A stretch of 64,000 nucleotides of DNA from Cryptomeria japonica (lineage: Eukaryota > Streptophyta > Pinopsida > Cupressales > Cupressaceae): contig NC_081414.1 in the NCBI RefSeq assembly GCF_030272615.1, positions 54,895,636-54,959,635 of the forward strand, given 5' to 3'. The first letter of the stretch is position 1. Every line of letters begins with the position of its first letter. The notes beneath the pieces were generated by a model. The model saw nothing but the letters and a program-made list of their open reading frames with translations, did not search any database and had not been told where the DNA came from. Both the position numbers and the translations under genes were made by a program. This document shows positions 1 through 11,342 of the stretch, piece after piece.

Positions 1-615
1 ACCTCGCACTATTTTTTGTCACTTCCTGTCCTATATTAGGTTAGGACAGGGGCGTGACACCCCTATCCTCCATAGGATGGGGGTGTGATGCCCCTATCCC
101 TGTCCTATTTTGGGCCTCCCTTGATCAAATCCTGCATTGGGTTTGTCAATTGTGATCGGGAAAAAGTTTTCCTTTGTTGGCCGAAGATGGAAAATCAACT
201 AAATACCCCTTGGCAAGTATATGTGGAGCATTTCCCCTCCTATTTGCATAAGTTTGGAAGTGAAGTCTAATAAGCAAAAATTAAGTTCATGAGCAAAGAG
301 ATGATAAGTGACAACAAGTTTATCATAAAGCGCATTCAAGCATCCATTCAAGCATTGAGCATTCCAAGTCTCCTTTCAAGGCTAGGTGTTGCATTCAAGT
401 CAAGGATTAAACCATTGAAAAGGAGATCTCTTCCAACATTCAAGACATTCTATTCTACATATCCTTTCAATAAATTCTATCAACATTTCAATTGCATCCT
501 CTCTTGAGTTGAATTTTACTTCAAATATTTCCTTTCATTTACTTGCAAGTATTATAGCTTCATTTTCAGAGACAAAAAAACTCTTTCCGGCATGTGGATT
601 TTTCAGAGGACCAAG
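1..615 (+). repeat. LTR fragment, same family as the Gypsy-F LTR
   Basis: This stretch reads, in plus orientation, like the minus-strand LTR at 60257-61520. Shared blocks include the run of 'attcaagca' motifs near 335-360, followed by a block ending 'aaggagatctcttccaac' (compare 60940-61060 inverted), and a 'gatttttcagaggacc' block near 597-612 (compare about 60640-60665 inverted). Similarity stops near 615, before the LTR end seen in Gypsy-F, where the Ser/Pro-rich reading frame of Tat-2 begins on the other strand. It is therefore truncated. The two short plus-strand open frames inside it (85-270 and 289-507) look fortuitous. The left end lies outside the window. Confidence 0.55.
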
Positions 616-622
616 TACACTT

Positions 623-1720
623 TCAATCCAGATGATTTGAGGACTTATGAATGGATGGAGCTTTTGAATTAACAAGTTTGGATGCCAAATTTGATTTTTC
701 TTTGGGATGCATTGCTTCTTTCAGAATCCACATAGTTTTTGATTTTTTCTTTTGCGGCCTTTGTGGCCTTTTTGATTTTTCTTTCTTTAGGATCACATGT
801 TTCTTTTGAGCATGTCGTTTTGAGGGGACATGTTGATCCTTTGATTTTTGTGGATTTTGAGCTTTATGCTTTTTAGATTGGGCATCCAAATTGCTTCCAA
901 TAGCAATGGGATGGGTGCTTGAGGATGAAGGAATGATGGATTTTATTCATGGGATGGTGGAAAAAGAGTGTTGGGAGGAAGTCAAGGATGTGTGCCTTTG
1001 TTGATCTTGCTTAGGGATTATTTGAGGTGATGGAGTGGTGGATGGAGGGATGTAAGGACCCAATATGGATGGAAGGGATGGAGGATTGAGGATCAGAACA
1101 TAGGGGCCCAAAATGGATGGAAGGAATGAAGGGTTTAACTTTGGAACAGAGGGCCCCAAAATGGATGTGGAAGATGAGGGATAATGGGATTTTTATTTGT
1201 ATGAGGGAAATTTGGATTTAGGAGGAATAGAGGATGTATGAACATCTTGAGAATTATCTTGAGGACCCTTATTATTTTGAAAACAAGATGCGAGTCCATT
1301 TTGAGGGGGATGAGATGTGGAAGGAAGATTAGGAGCTTTTGATGGATTGGGATCATGACATGGAGATGAAGGGATACTTTGATATTGACTAGGGAGGGTA
1401 TCATGAGATGGAGTGGGAGGGGTGATTGAATCAATAGATGGATTAGGATCATGTGATGATAGAGGAATCACAAGATCATGAGAGGAAGTGGAGGGGATGG
1501 GATCATTAGATGGAGATGCATCATGAGATGGAGTGGAGGGAGATGCCTCATTAGATGGAGTGGTTTCTATGCTAGCATTATCTAGAACAATCTTTTGGCA
1601 TGTTTGGAGTTGTGGGGATTGTGTGATGGAGGAGGAAATGGAAGTTTTTATGTGAGTAGATGAGGAAATGGGGGTATCATGAAGTGTGGGGGGTTGGGAT
1701 TTGTATTGAGGTGGAGGGAT
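623..1720 (-). pseudogene. Ser/Pro-rich then Lys-rich ORF of Tat-2, distal part
   Basis: One minus-strand frame runs from the edge of copia-1 at 1720 down to a stop at 623, broken at about 1193 and 947. The upper part is rich in Ser, Pro, His and Asp, with recurring HDPNPS/SHD-type units. Next come near-repeats around PSILGPY (about 950-1160), then a strongly basic Lys/Gln/Pro tract (about 640-890). I know no domain like this. Its likely N-terminal part is at 15903-16499, on the far side of copia-1, in a matching low-complexity style. Tat-lineage Gypsy elements can carry extra ORFs near gag, so an extra ORF or a divergent gag N-terminus is plausible. That role is inference; the frame and its composition are visible. 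Confidence 0.45.
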
Positions 1721-2770
1721 TGTTGGTATTTTGGTATGGTTTTGTCATTGATGTCAACACCTACTAAAACACTAGCACTTTGGAGATCCAACAACATTCA
1801 CCGGCAAGCAAGTAACTATTGCACAGTTACTGGTATATGGCACACCGGAAAGATATAATGATCACCAACACTTGGAATAATATGGAAAATACTTGGTAAT
1901 GTCGAAGACATAGTTTGGCCATCTTGTCTTGGAGTTTCGTTCATTGGTATATTCATAATTGTTTATTTGATATTACCGACAAATAGGTCTAGGGTTATAA
2001 TGGTAGGTTTATCTTTACTAGATCAGCATGGCACGCTATGGAGATGATTAATTATTGTTGTAAATGCATTAAGCCGACATGTTCAATCGGTTATTGCATT
2101 GGATATTATATTGTTTATAAAATGTTTTTATTATAATATCTTGTAGTGCCGACCTACTAAAATTGGTCTTAGGTTATGGTATAAATGTAAGATCATATTT
2201 GTAAGATCAAATATGGAATGCGAAAAAGGATTGTGTGAAGGTATATGTGAGATTAAGCAGAGCTATACACAAAGACATTATTTGAAGGTGAAGCTAGGTT
2301 TTTGTGAAAGCATATCAACATTACACCGGTACTGAATCCAGCATATGAAGATGCTATTTTGTGCAGTACATTCTTATTGGATTTAACCATCCAACTGTAG
2401 TCAGTGTGACTCCCATTTTGTGATTGAGTAGTGAGCTCTAGGCTGTTGGCCTTTCTGCATGTGCAGAATCCATTTATGTACACTTACTATCTATAGTAGT
2501 ATCATCTGATTGTGGGTAAGGTTTACCACCATGGTTTTTCCCCTTATAGGGTTTACATGTACAAATATTGGTGTTATGTGTTGTGGATGACTTTATGTTT
2601 ATGTTTCATGCATTAATCTTTACGGGTATAGCAATTAACTATTAAAACTATCTACCGACATACTTAACTGGTTTACCAGTATTAAACATTAAGCTGGTTA
2701 AGTTGTTTTTGGTTTGAATTTATTTGACAACTGATTCACCCCCCCTCTCAGTTGTCTTCAGGACCTAACA
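1721..2770 (+). repeat. Copia-1 5' LTR
   Basis: Begins TGTTGGTATTTTGG and ends GACCTAACA, the TG...CA ends of an LTR, and matches 14852-15902 over its full length. A TATA-like 'ggtataaatg' near 2178-2187 is a possible promoter element. The LTR end is followed directly by the primer site. A relative of this LTR is at 46493-47282. Confidence 0.93.
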
Positions 2771-2772
2771 AT

Positions 2773-2784
2773 TGGTATCAAAGC
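2773..2784 (+). promoter_or_regulatory. Primer binding site of copia-1
   Basis: TGGTATCAAAGC, two bases after the LTR end, differs by one base from the initiator tRNA-Met complement TGGTATCAGAGC used by most plant Copia elements. Minus-strand DNA synthesis would start here. Confidence 0.85.
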
Positions 2785-2826
2785 TTAGTCCTCTTTTGCA
2801 GGAGTTTAACAGCTTTAGGATATCCA

Positions 2827-4299
2827 ATGTCTACTAATTATTTCAGGAAGGACAGTCCTAAACTTGATGCAACCAACTATGGCATATGGAAGATCAGAAT
2901 GGAGACACATCTAAATTACATTGGAAAAGACATCTAGGAAGTTACAAAGAATGGCTATACTGCTTTTGTACCAGGTCAACCGAGTCTAGCTAACTTGACA
3001 ATAGATGAGGAAAATGATTGCAAAGAAAGAGAAGCACTTTTGAGCACATTATCAAATCAACAAATCATGGGACTATCAGATAGGTCTACTACTAAAGCAA
3101 TTTGGGATCATTTGGAAACACTGAATGAAGGAGATTCCACAGTCAAAATTGCAAAACTTGAAAGCTTCCAAGTCAGGTATGAACATTCGAAAATGGAAGA
3201 AGATGAAAGAATTTCTACCTTTATGGAAAGAGTAAATGAAATTGTTTTGGGTATTAAATGTTGTGGAGGAACCTTAAGTGAGGATGAAATTGTTTCAAAA
3301 GTTTTAAGAGGATTACCACCGGCATACAAAATGAAGGTTACTACTATAAATGAGTTAAGAACAATGCCTAATACATCAGTTACTAGGGATACATTGATTG
3401 GGAAACTTTCAACTTTTGAGATTGAAGAATTTGGTGTTGTTGCTACTATAAAGATAGATTTGGCTTTTAAAGCATCAACATCATCTACTCCATCATTTGA
3501 TAAATCTGATTGGAAAGCCTTTTATGCAAGAGAACTTGAAGAAAGTAGAAAAGAAAATGAAGAACTTGAAGCACTATTTGCAAGGAAAATGCCTAAAGGT
3601 CCAGTTGGAAGTAAGTATGAAGGTAAAGCACCCTTTAAATGTCTTAACTGCTATAAGATTGGTCATATGGCTTCAAGATGCCCTGATAGACATGCTAGAC
3701 TAAGAGAAGAAGGTAGAAGAACATACAAGCCTAACCCTGCATATCAGAGGTACAGATTTAAGAAGAATAAAGGCAAATCTTGTTACATTGCTGATGAAGG
3801 TGTGACTGATGATTCTGATGAGGATTCGATAGACAATGGATGGGTTTTTGTTGCTATAATAGAAGATCAACCGACACCTACTGCTCAACCGGTAATACAA
3901 GCTTTGGCAACTAAAGTTGAAGTAAAGGATGAATGGATCATTGATTCAGGATACTCACATCATATGACAAGAGACAAAGGTAAATTCTTGAACTTTCAAG
4001 AATATAATGGAGGCTTAGTGAGATTTGGAGATGACAAAGCTTGTTCAATCAAAGGTAAGGATTCAATATCTCTTGATGGTAAGCATAACACTGACAATGT
4101 CTACTATGTTGAAGGATTAAAGCATAATCTTTTGAGTGTTGGTCAATTAGTTGAGAAAGGATTTCAGTTACAATTTAAAAATGGAAAATGCAAAATCATG
4201 AATAGAACTGGTTTGGAAATTGCAACCAGTAATCAGACTAGAGGTAATATCTTTCATTTGAATAACAGTGAAAAGACATGCTTGATTGAACATGTATAG
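2827..4299 (+). pseudogene. Copia-1 gag and protease
   Basis: Encodes the capsid precursor and aspartic protease of the Copia polyprotein. The ATG at 2827 precedes a typical Copia gag start (LDATNYGIWKIRME). A TAG at 2935 interrupts the frame, which then stays open to 4299. A CCHC zinc knuckle (CLNCYKIGHMASRC) is at about 3640-3681 and the protease active site Asp-Ser-Gly (WIIDSG) at 3943-3951. The conserved LLSVGQL region follows. At 4297-4299 the frame ends at a TAG; the expected downstream residues continue in another frame immediately after, so a small indel sits here. Inactive because of the early stop and frameshift. Confidence 0.92.
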
Positions 4300-5545
4300 A
4301 TGAAAGTTGGTTATGGCATAAGAGACTCTGTCATGTAAACTTTGATTGCATGGTAAAGATCAGTACTACTAAGGCAGTTAGAGATTTACCTAAAATTGTC
4401 AAACCTCAGAATACAGTATTGAAGGAATGTCAATTTGGAAAAAAATTGAGAGCTAGTTTCAAAAGTATTCCAGAAAAATCAAATAATGCTCTTGATTTGA
4501 TTCACACTGATTTATGTGGTCCAACTAGAACTAAAAGCTTACAAGGTGATAGATATTTCATGCTAATCATTGATGACTATTCTAGAATGTGTTGGGTTAC
4601 TTTTCTCAGAGAAAAATATGAAGCTCTTGGAAAGTTCAAACTGTTCAAAGCAATGGTTGAAAATGAAACCAGTAAGAAACCAAAATGTTTAAGATCAGAT
4701 CAAGGAGGTGAATTTACATCTAAGGAATTTAATACATTCTGTGAAGTGAATGGAATCAGAAGACAGCTATCAACACCTTGGACACCACAGCAGAATGGAG
4801 TTGTTGAAAGGAAAACAAAACTATCTTGGATGTAGCAAGAAGTATGTTATCAGAAGCAAACCTACCACATGTATATTGGAGAGAAGTAGTCAACACAACC
4901 GTCTATACATTCAATAAAGCTCACATCAAAGGTGAAACTGGTAAGACCCCTCATGAACTATGGTTTGGTAATACTCCTACTCTTAAGTATTTCAGAATTT
5001 TTAGAAGCAAATGTTATATCAGAAGAGATGAGTATATTGGAAAATTTGATCCTAGAAGTGATGAAGGAATATTTCTTGGTTATTCATCTAAGAGCAAAGC
5101 ATATAGTTGTTTTAACAAGAGATTGCAGAAAATTGTTGAGAGTACAAATGTAAAGATTGATGAACAATTCAAAGGAACTTCAAGGTATATAGACTCTGAA
5201 CCGGCAACAAATTTTTTGACAAATGAACCTACTCTAAATCCAATAGTACAGAATGAAGATCTAGTTACCCAGCTACCATCTAAGGATTCCATAGTAATTG
5301 AAGAACACCAGCAAACTAAGACACCCCCGTATGTAAGACTAAATCATTCTGAAGATCAGATAATTGGAAACAAGTTTAAAGGAGTTATGACAAGAGGAAG
5401 ATTACCAAAAGAAGAGGTATGTCTTATTTCTCAAATTGAACCATCATCTGTTAATGAGACATGTGAAGATAAATTTTGGATTAAAGCTATGGAAGAAGAA
5501 TTAGAACAAATTGAGAAAAACAACACTTGGACATTAGTTCCCTAG
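4300..5545 (+). pseudogene. Copia-1 integrase
   Basis: Would insert the element's cDNA into host DNA. The GAG-pre-integrase zinc-binding region is visible (WHKRLCHV, then ECQFGK; the first Cys of the CxxC pair seems lost). The catalytic triad follows: Asp in HTDLCGP, Asp in RSDQGGEF, Glu in QQNGVVERK (about 4500-4815). A frameshift near 4826 moves the C-terminal region into a second frame (4826-5545, with the typical Copia FRSKCYI and EGIFLGYS blocks), which ends at a TAG at 5543. Family assignment is firm; the protein cannot be made whole. Confidence 0.92.
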
Positions 5546-6432
5546 CCTAAAGATAAAAATGTAATTGGAACCAAATGGGTATTTAGAAATAAACTTAATG
5601 AAGATGGTAAGGTTGTCAGAAATAAAGCAAGACTAGTGTGTAAGGGATATTCTCAAAAAGAAGGAGTTGATTACAATGAAACCTTTGCACCGGTAGCTAG
5701 AATTGAGGCAGTTGGATTATTTTTGGCTTTTGCAGCACACAAGAACTACAAAGTTTATCAAATGGATATTAAATGTTAATTTTTGAATGGAGATCTTGAA
5801 GAGGAAGTATACATTGAACAACCTGATGGATTTTCTTTGACAGATGACAATGATATGGTATGTAAGTTAAGGAAAGCTTTGTATGGACTAAAGAAAGCTC
5901 CAAGAGCTTGGTATGCAAGATTGGATAAGTATCTTTTAAAGATTGGTTTTACTAAAGGAAATGCAGACAACAATTTATATTATAAAGTAACTAATAATGA
6001 CATCAAGATTATAGGAGTATTTGTTGATGATATAATCTTTCGAGGAGAAGATGGATTATGTAAGGAATTTTCTATTTAAATGCAGTAAGAATTTGAAATG
6101 TCTATGAATCAAGAAATAAAATTCTTTTTAGGATTGTAGATTCCATAGATTGATAAAGGTATATTCTTGAGTCAATCCAAATTCTTAAAAGAGTTACTAA
6201 AGAAATTTGGGATGGAGAACTCTAAACTGGTAAGCACACCTATGACAACAAATGACAAATTATCACAAAGGGATGAATCTACACCTGTTAATCCAACTAG
6301 ATACAAATCTATGATAGGAGGTTTACTGTATTTGACACAAACTAGACCTGATATTATGAATGTAGTTTGTATTGTTCCAAGATTTCAAATTAATCCTAGA
6401 GAAAATCATGAATCAGTAGTAAAAAGGATTAA
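5546..6432 (+). pseudogene. Copia-1 reverse transcriptase
   Basis: Copia reverse transcriptase, reading in frame with the preceding segment across the TAG at 5543. Visible blocks are [26 protein letters not shown], motif A YQMDIK (about 5757-5774), LYGLKKAPRAWY and the catalytic FVDDII box (about 6019-6036). Stops occur at about 5777 just after motif A, at 6077, and several more near 6085-6150. The C-terminal SKLVSTPMTTN and TRPDI region is open to about 6430, where homology stops abruptly at the RNase H deletion. Confidence 0.9.
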
Positions 6433-6794
6433 AATGCATAAAGGTAAAATGCAAGGAACCTATTACTATCTATTGTGATAACACTGCAACAATTGATATA
6501 TCTAAGAATCTCGTATTACATTCTAAAACCAAACATGTTTCTATCAAACTAAATTTTCTAAGGGAAAAAGTAACAATTGATATATCTAAGAATCTGGTAT
6601 TACATTCTAAAACCAAACATGTTTCTATCAAACTAAATTTTCTAAGGGAAAAAGTTGAAGCTAAGGAGATAAAACTGGTTTATGTGAATACTAAAGAGTA
6701 GATTGCAGATATTTTCACTAAACCTTTGCCTAAGGAGACTTTTGAATATCTTAGAGATCAGCTTGGAGTCATACCACCACTAGTAGAGACTTAG
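6433..6794 (+). pseudogene. Copia-1 RNase H remnant with an 84-bp duplication
   Basis: Only the last part of Copia RNase H remains. After about 6432 the expected YLKGT...YTDADWA section is missing, and sequence resumes near 6465 at CDNTATIDISKN. Two 84-bp units, 6488-6571 and 6572-6655, are identical except for one base; 84 is a multiple of three, so the duplication keeps frame. The tail has the conserved IFTKPLP motif and ends at TAG 6792-6794. One in-frame TAG lies near 6700. Compare the fuller RNase H of copia-2 at 9091-9600 to see what is missing. Confidence 0.85.
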
Positions 6795-7185
6795 ACAGTT
6801 GATGATTGTCATCAACCGACAGAATTAATAGAGAAATCTTTTATTCTAGTCTTTGATGAGGAAGCTACTTCTCAAAGGGAGTAGTTGGTATATTGAATTG
6901 GTCGGTATTTTGTATATAAACTTGGTTTTATTATAAATTTGGCATTTGATGTCAAAGGGGGAGAGATATCTATGGAAAAACACATTATCTTTTGGAGAAA
7001 CTGGTATGGGAATACTTTGGAAAACACATGTTTCTCCCAAGGGGAGAGATTGTTGTTTAGGAGAGATTATTACTCCCTGATTTATGGTTATGATCTTTTT
7101 GGAGATTGTTGTTTTTTGGTACTTAGCATTTTTGTTTTGGCACTTTGATGGTTTTTCCATCTTGTGTTGCCATCAATGCCAAAGG
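6795..7185 (+). other. Copia-1 3' untranslated region and split polypurine tract
   Basis: No coding sequence. Several 'aaagggggaga'-like purine runs occur (near 6955 and 7040). The true polypurine tract is split: 'atgccaaagg' at 7176-7185 and 'aaagggggagat' at 14840-14851, just before the 3' LTR, separated by copia-2 and sharing its AAAGG duplication. Confidence 0.8.
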
Positions 7186-8706
7186 TGATAGTTCTGATAC
7201 TTATTGTAAGTACAGATCCAATAGCTAACAAGATGAGAGGGGGGGGTGAATCATACAAACTTAATCTTCTATAAAAACAACAGATTCAACCTCAGTAACA
7301 TATACTTCAGTAATATAACCAAAACTACTAAACATGCAAACTCAAAAGCATATAAACATCATAACACTCATAACACCAGATTTAACATGGTAACCCAAAT
7401 AGGGAAAAAACACTATGTGATTTCAGACGCACTAAGAAATATACTCTTCTAGAGTATGCTCGGTTAAAAGCAAATCCTGTTAAAGATTACAAACACATTG
7501 CTAGATGTGACCCGGTTAAGGGATTTCCCTCAGATCTATTATGATCTTCACCTTGTTAGAAGTGACCTTGTTAAAGGATTTCAAACACTCAATCAAAATG
7601 TCACCTTGCTAGAGGGTTTTACAAATAAGACTGTTAAGTCCACTCGGTTAAGAGATTTTCTGTCAGTTCACAAAATAACAGTAATAAAAATCTATCTGCA
7701 ACTTCACATCTAAAATGCTCAAGCAGATTCTTATTTGCTCAATACAATAGGACTTATCTTGTCCATCTGCAAGGCTCTATACTCTGTTATTCAAACAACT
7801 CTTCAAGATTATGTGCTTGGTAATCACTATGTAGCATCCCCGTGCATACATTTGTCGGCATACATTGTTTATCAATAGTTCCTTATTTATAAATAATTTG
7901 CCAACCGCTTAATCTCCTTGATCACATTTCCCATGATCAATCATAGCCATCAGATCTTCAAACTTTAACCAAGTTGAATGTATCCTTTGATCTGAAAAAA
8001 TGTTTTACCCCACCTTGGAACTTGCATACATTTCTTGGAACTTGTGCTAGGGTATTGCGGTTCAATCTGAGCTGTAGATCTTCCTACCGATTTTCCTTTG
8101 CCATAGATTCTTTAACAAACTTCATGCATGGCATACCAATCATTTAATCATAGCCAACTCATCAGCTTCCTTCATTAAATTGTGCTTTTATTCATTTAAT
8201 GCATTATGTTACTACTCAGTTGCAACTCGGTAAATACTAAACTTCACTCGATAGACATTCTTCCTTCATTAATCGATAGTGATAACCTTAGGGTTTACCG
8301 ACTAGGTTCTTTGCTTGGTAGCATAGTATAGTATTAACCTTACAATCAATAACATATGTAGGATATCAAAACAATCTAAACATCATGATCTCATCATTGT
8401 CTAACTCGGTAATAGTTGCCCATTGAATAACTTATTCCTCCTCTTATTCATCACATTCTTCTTGTGTCTTTTACCAACATCTTTATACTCATCAAATCAT
8501 ACTTTTTAAGATATGGCAACATCATATTGAATTAGAAAATCAATTTCTTGACATCAATGACAAAATAATAATATTAAGACAGTAAACATCCTTAATTAGT
8601 TATATCCATAATCATCAACAACCTTCTCAATATCCTTATTGAAATGCCAACAATCTCTCCTTGTTTGTATGCCAAAAATCTCCCCTTGTCTGTTATAATG
8701 CCAAGA
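7186..8706 (-). repeat. Copia-2 3' LTR
   Basis: Aligns with 13339-14839. On the minus strand it should start TGTTGGCATTATAACAG; here the second base pair of that start is changed (plus strand ends CCAAGA instead of CCAACA). The low end reads TGATAGTT on the plus strand. Next to the upper end are further 'aatctccccttgt' copies, so the LTR start repeats a polypurine-like motif about three times. Confidence 0.92.
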
Positions 8707-8720
8707 ATCTCCCCTTTTGG
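8707..8720 (-). promoter_or_regulatory. Copia-2 polypurine tract
   Basis: Minus strand reads ATGCCAAAAGGGGAGAT directly before the 3' LTR, the standard plant Copia plus-strand primer. 8721-9090, between it and the pol stop, is untranslated and repeats short CT-rich 'cttctccccc' blocks; nothing else seen. Confidence 0.82.
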
Positions 8721-9090
8721 CATTGATGGCAAAACCAATTGATTTGACCTAATTGATTCGGATTGCTATGAGATTCTGAAATGCTGAAATGCTCTCCCCC
8801 TATCATCAGTCTTCTCCCCCATAGATTTGTATCCACTCCTTTTCTCTAGTCTTCTCCCCCTTTGACAACAATGCCAAAAAGTAAATAACTAAAACATAAT
8901 TTCTTCCTGTATGAAGTGATTTCCTGCTGTTATGTCAATTTAGTCTCAGTTAGAGCATTTTGTCTTCAATTCATGTTCCCTGTATTGTTTCTTGCACACC
9001 TTTAGAAAACATCCTAAAGTGTGTAAATCAGCATAAACTCCTAAAAGATATTCTATAGAGTCATCGAATTGATGCTTTCACCGAACTTGG

Positions 9091-10650
9091 TCAGTGAATG
9101 AAAGATAGGGGTAGGACCCCTAACTTACTTCTGAGATACTCAAAAGTTCCCCTTGGTAGTGGCTTGGTGAAGATATTTGCTATTTGTTCCTTTGTGCTAA
9201 CATACTCCAACACCACTTTCTTCTTTTGAGCTTCTTCTCTAAGATAATGATATTTGATAGAGATGTGCTTTGTCTTAGAGTGTATAACTGGATTCTTTGA
9301 AATGTTAATGGCATTAGTATTGTCACAGAATATAGTTACTGGCTCGGTAACTTTCTCATTTATACCATCCAACAGTTGTTTGATCCATGCTATGTTGGTA
9401 TAATTCAATGCTGCAGCAACGTATTCAGCTTCTGCTATTGACTATGAAACACATCCTTGTTTCTTGCTAAGCCAACTCACTAGTCTTTCTCCTAAAAAGA
9501 AAGCTCATCCACTTGTGCTTTTCCTGTCATCAATATTGACTGCCCAATCAGCATCAGTATAAACTTTTAAATCAAAGTTATTTCTTTTTTGATATACTAA
9601 TCCATAATCCTCAGTGCCTTTCAAGTATCTAAAAATTCTTTTGATTGCTGTCATGTGTGTTTCCTTAGGATCTATAGAGAATCTTGCAACTATACCTACC
9701 GCATGTGCTATATCTGGCCTACTATGAACAACATATTGTAGCTTTCCAATCATGGATCGGTAAAGTGTCTCATCAACAGATGCAGATTCATCATTCTTTG
9801 ATAGTTTACAGTTGGTAGTCATAGGAGTACTTACTGGTTTTGAATCCTCCATTCCAAATTTCTTCAAGATTTCCTTTATGTACTTGGATTGAGTAATGAA
9901 AATCTCATTTTTCATTTGCAATATCTATAAACCTATAAAATAATTTATCTCACCGATTAATGACATCTCAAATTCTTTGCTCATTTCATTTCCAAAGTTC
10001 CTGCATAAAGAGTCATTTCCACAATAGATAATATCATCAACAAATATGGCTAAGATTAGTATTCCATTTTCATCATTCTTCATGTACATATTGTTGTTTT
10101 CACTTGTTCTTATAAAACCAATCTTGATTAAATAAGAGTGAAATCTTTCATACCATGCTCTAGGTGCTTGTTTCAAACCATATAAAGCTTTGTTCAATTT
10201 ACATACTTGATCTTTATTCTCGTCCTCAACAAATCCTTCAGGTTGTTCAATAAAAACTTCTTCTTCTAATATACCATTCAGAAATGCAGATTTGACATCC
10301 ATTTGATATACCTTGAAATTCTTGTAAGCAACATATGCCAACAATGTTCTTACTCCTTCAAGTCTTGCCACAGGTGCAAATGTCTCACCATAATCAATTC
10401 CTTCTTCTTGGGCATAACCTTTGCAAACTAGTCTTGCTTTATTTCGAATGACCTCACCTTTTTAATTCAGCTTGTTTCTAAAAATCCACTTTGTACCGAT
10501 TACATTTTTGTCCTTCAGTCTTGGGACCAGTGTTTATGTGTCTTTCTTCTTGATTTGATCAATCTTTTTTGTCATAGAATTTATCCAATCTTCACTGTTA
10601 AATGCCTCTTTCACTATCCTCAGTTCAAATTCAGATATCAAACATGTGGT
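9091..10650 (-). pseudogene. Copia-2 reverse transcriptase and RNase H
   Basis: Copies the element RNA into DNA and removes the RNA strand. On the minus strand: [22 protein letters not shown], motif [25 protein letters not shown], the FVDDIIY catalytic box (about 10020-10040), then KPVSTPMTTN, SRPDIA and FRYLKGTEDYGL. RNase H shows YTDADWA, the AEAEYVA Glu and the FCDNTNAI Asp, and ends with IFTKPLP. Stops break the frame at about 9922, 9505 and 9445, and near 10460, 10545 and 10651. Relative to copia-1 it keeps the whole RNase H. Confidence 0.93.
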
Positions 10651-11342
10651 CTATCTCAGTTTGTTCCTTGTCATCACTTGATCATCCTTATCTCCTATAA
10701 TCTGACTTGATGCATGATGTCTTCTGCCATACTTGGCTAATACAGGCTTGGTAGGCTCTGTATGATCTTCTTCATCACTCGATAACTGGATATTCTCTTC
10801 ATTTCCTTCTGCAATTTTCTTGGTAGGACTTGTCGGTTGAACATAGACAAATTCATCATAATCCTCTGGTTCTTTGGAGTTTCCTTCATCATTTCTTTTT
10901 GCAAATTCATCAATTTTCACATTTTCACTTTTTACTATTTTGTTAGATGATTGATCAGACATTTAAATGCTTTACTTCTAGAAGAATAACCAAGAAATGT
11001 TCCTTCTTCACTTTTCTGATCAAACTTGTCATTTCTATCATCCTTGTGTACATAGCAACTACTTCCAAAGATTTTAAAATAACGTACATTAGGTTTCTTG
11101 TAATACCAGATTTCATATGGTGTCTTCAAAGTTCCTTTCTTCAGTTGTACTCGGTCCAGGGTGTAAACTGTTGTGCTTATTGCTTCTCTCCAAAATGTTT
11201 GTGGCACTTTCTTTTCAATCATCAGGGTTCTGGCACAATCCATAATAGATCTATTTCTTCTCTCTGCTATTCCATTTTGTTGTCGAGTTCTCGATGTAGA
11301 GACTTGTCTTTTAATACCATGATCATTACAGAATAAGTTGAA
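10651..11342 (-). pseudogene. Copia-2 integrase C-terminal half and linker
   Basis: Continues the integrase in the same frame after the stop at 11343: the catalytic Glu motif QQNGIAERR (about 11260-11290), then the Copia C-terminal blocks (FWREAISTTVYTLDR, FGSSCYVH, EGTFLGYSSRSKAF). Near 10950 the frame shifts into the acidic integrase-RT linker (10651-10962), rich in Glu, Asp and Ser, which ends MTRNKLR and a stop. Confidence 0.9.

Noticed and set aside
2773-2784. tRNA gene fragment
   Set aside because: Only the 12-base primer complement is present, in the position expected for a retrotransposon PBS; the same holds at 13327, 19360 and 58837.
7186-8706. Inverted arrangement of copia-1 and copia-2 as one palindromic element
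   Set aside because: The AAAGG duplication and two different LTR pairs show two separate nested insertions.
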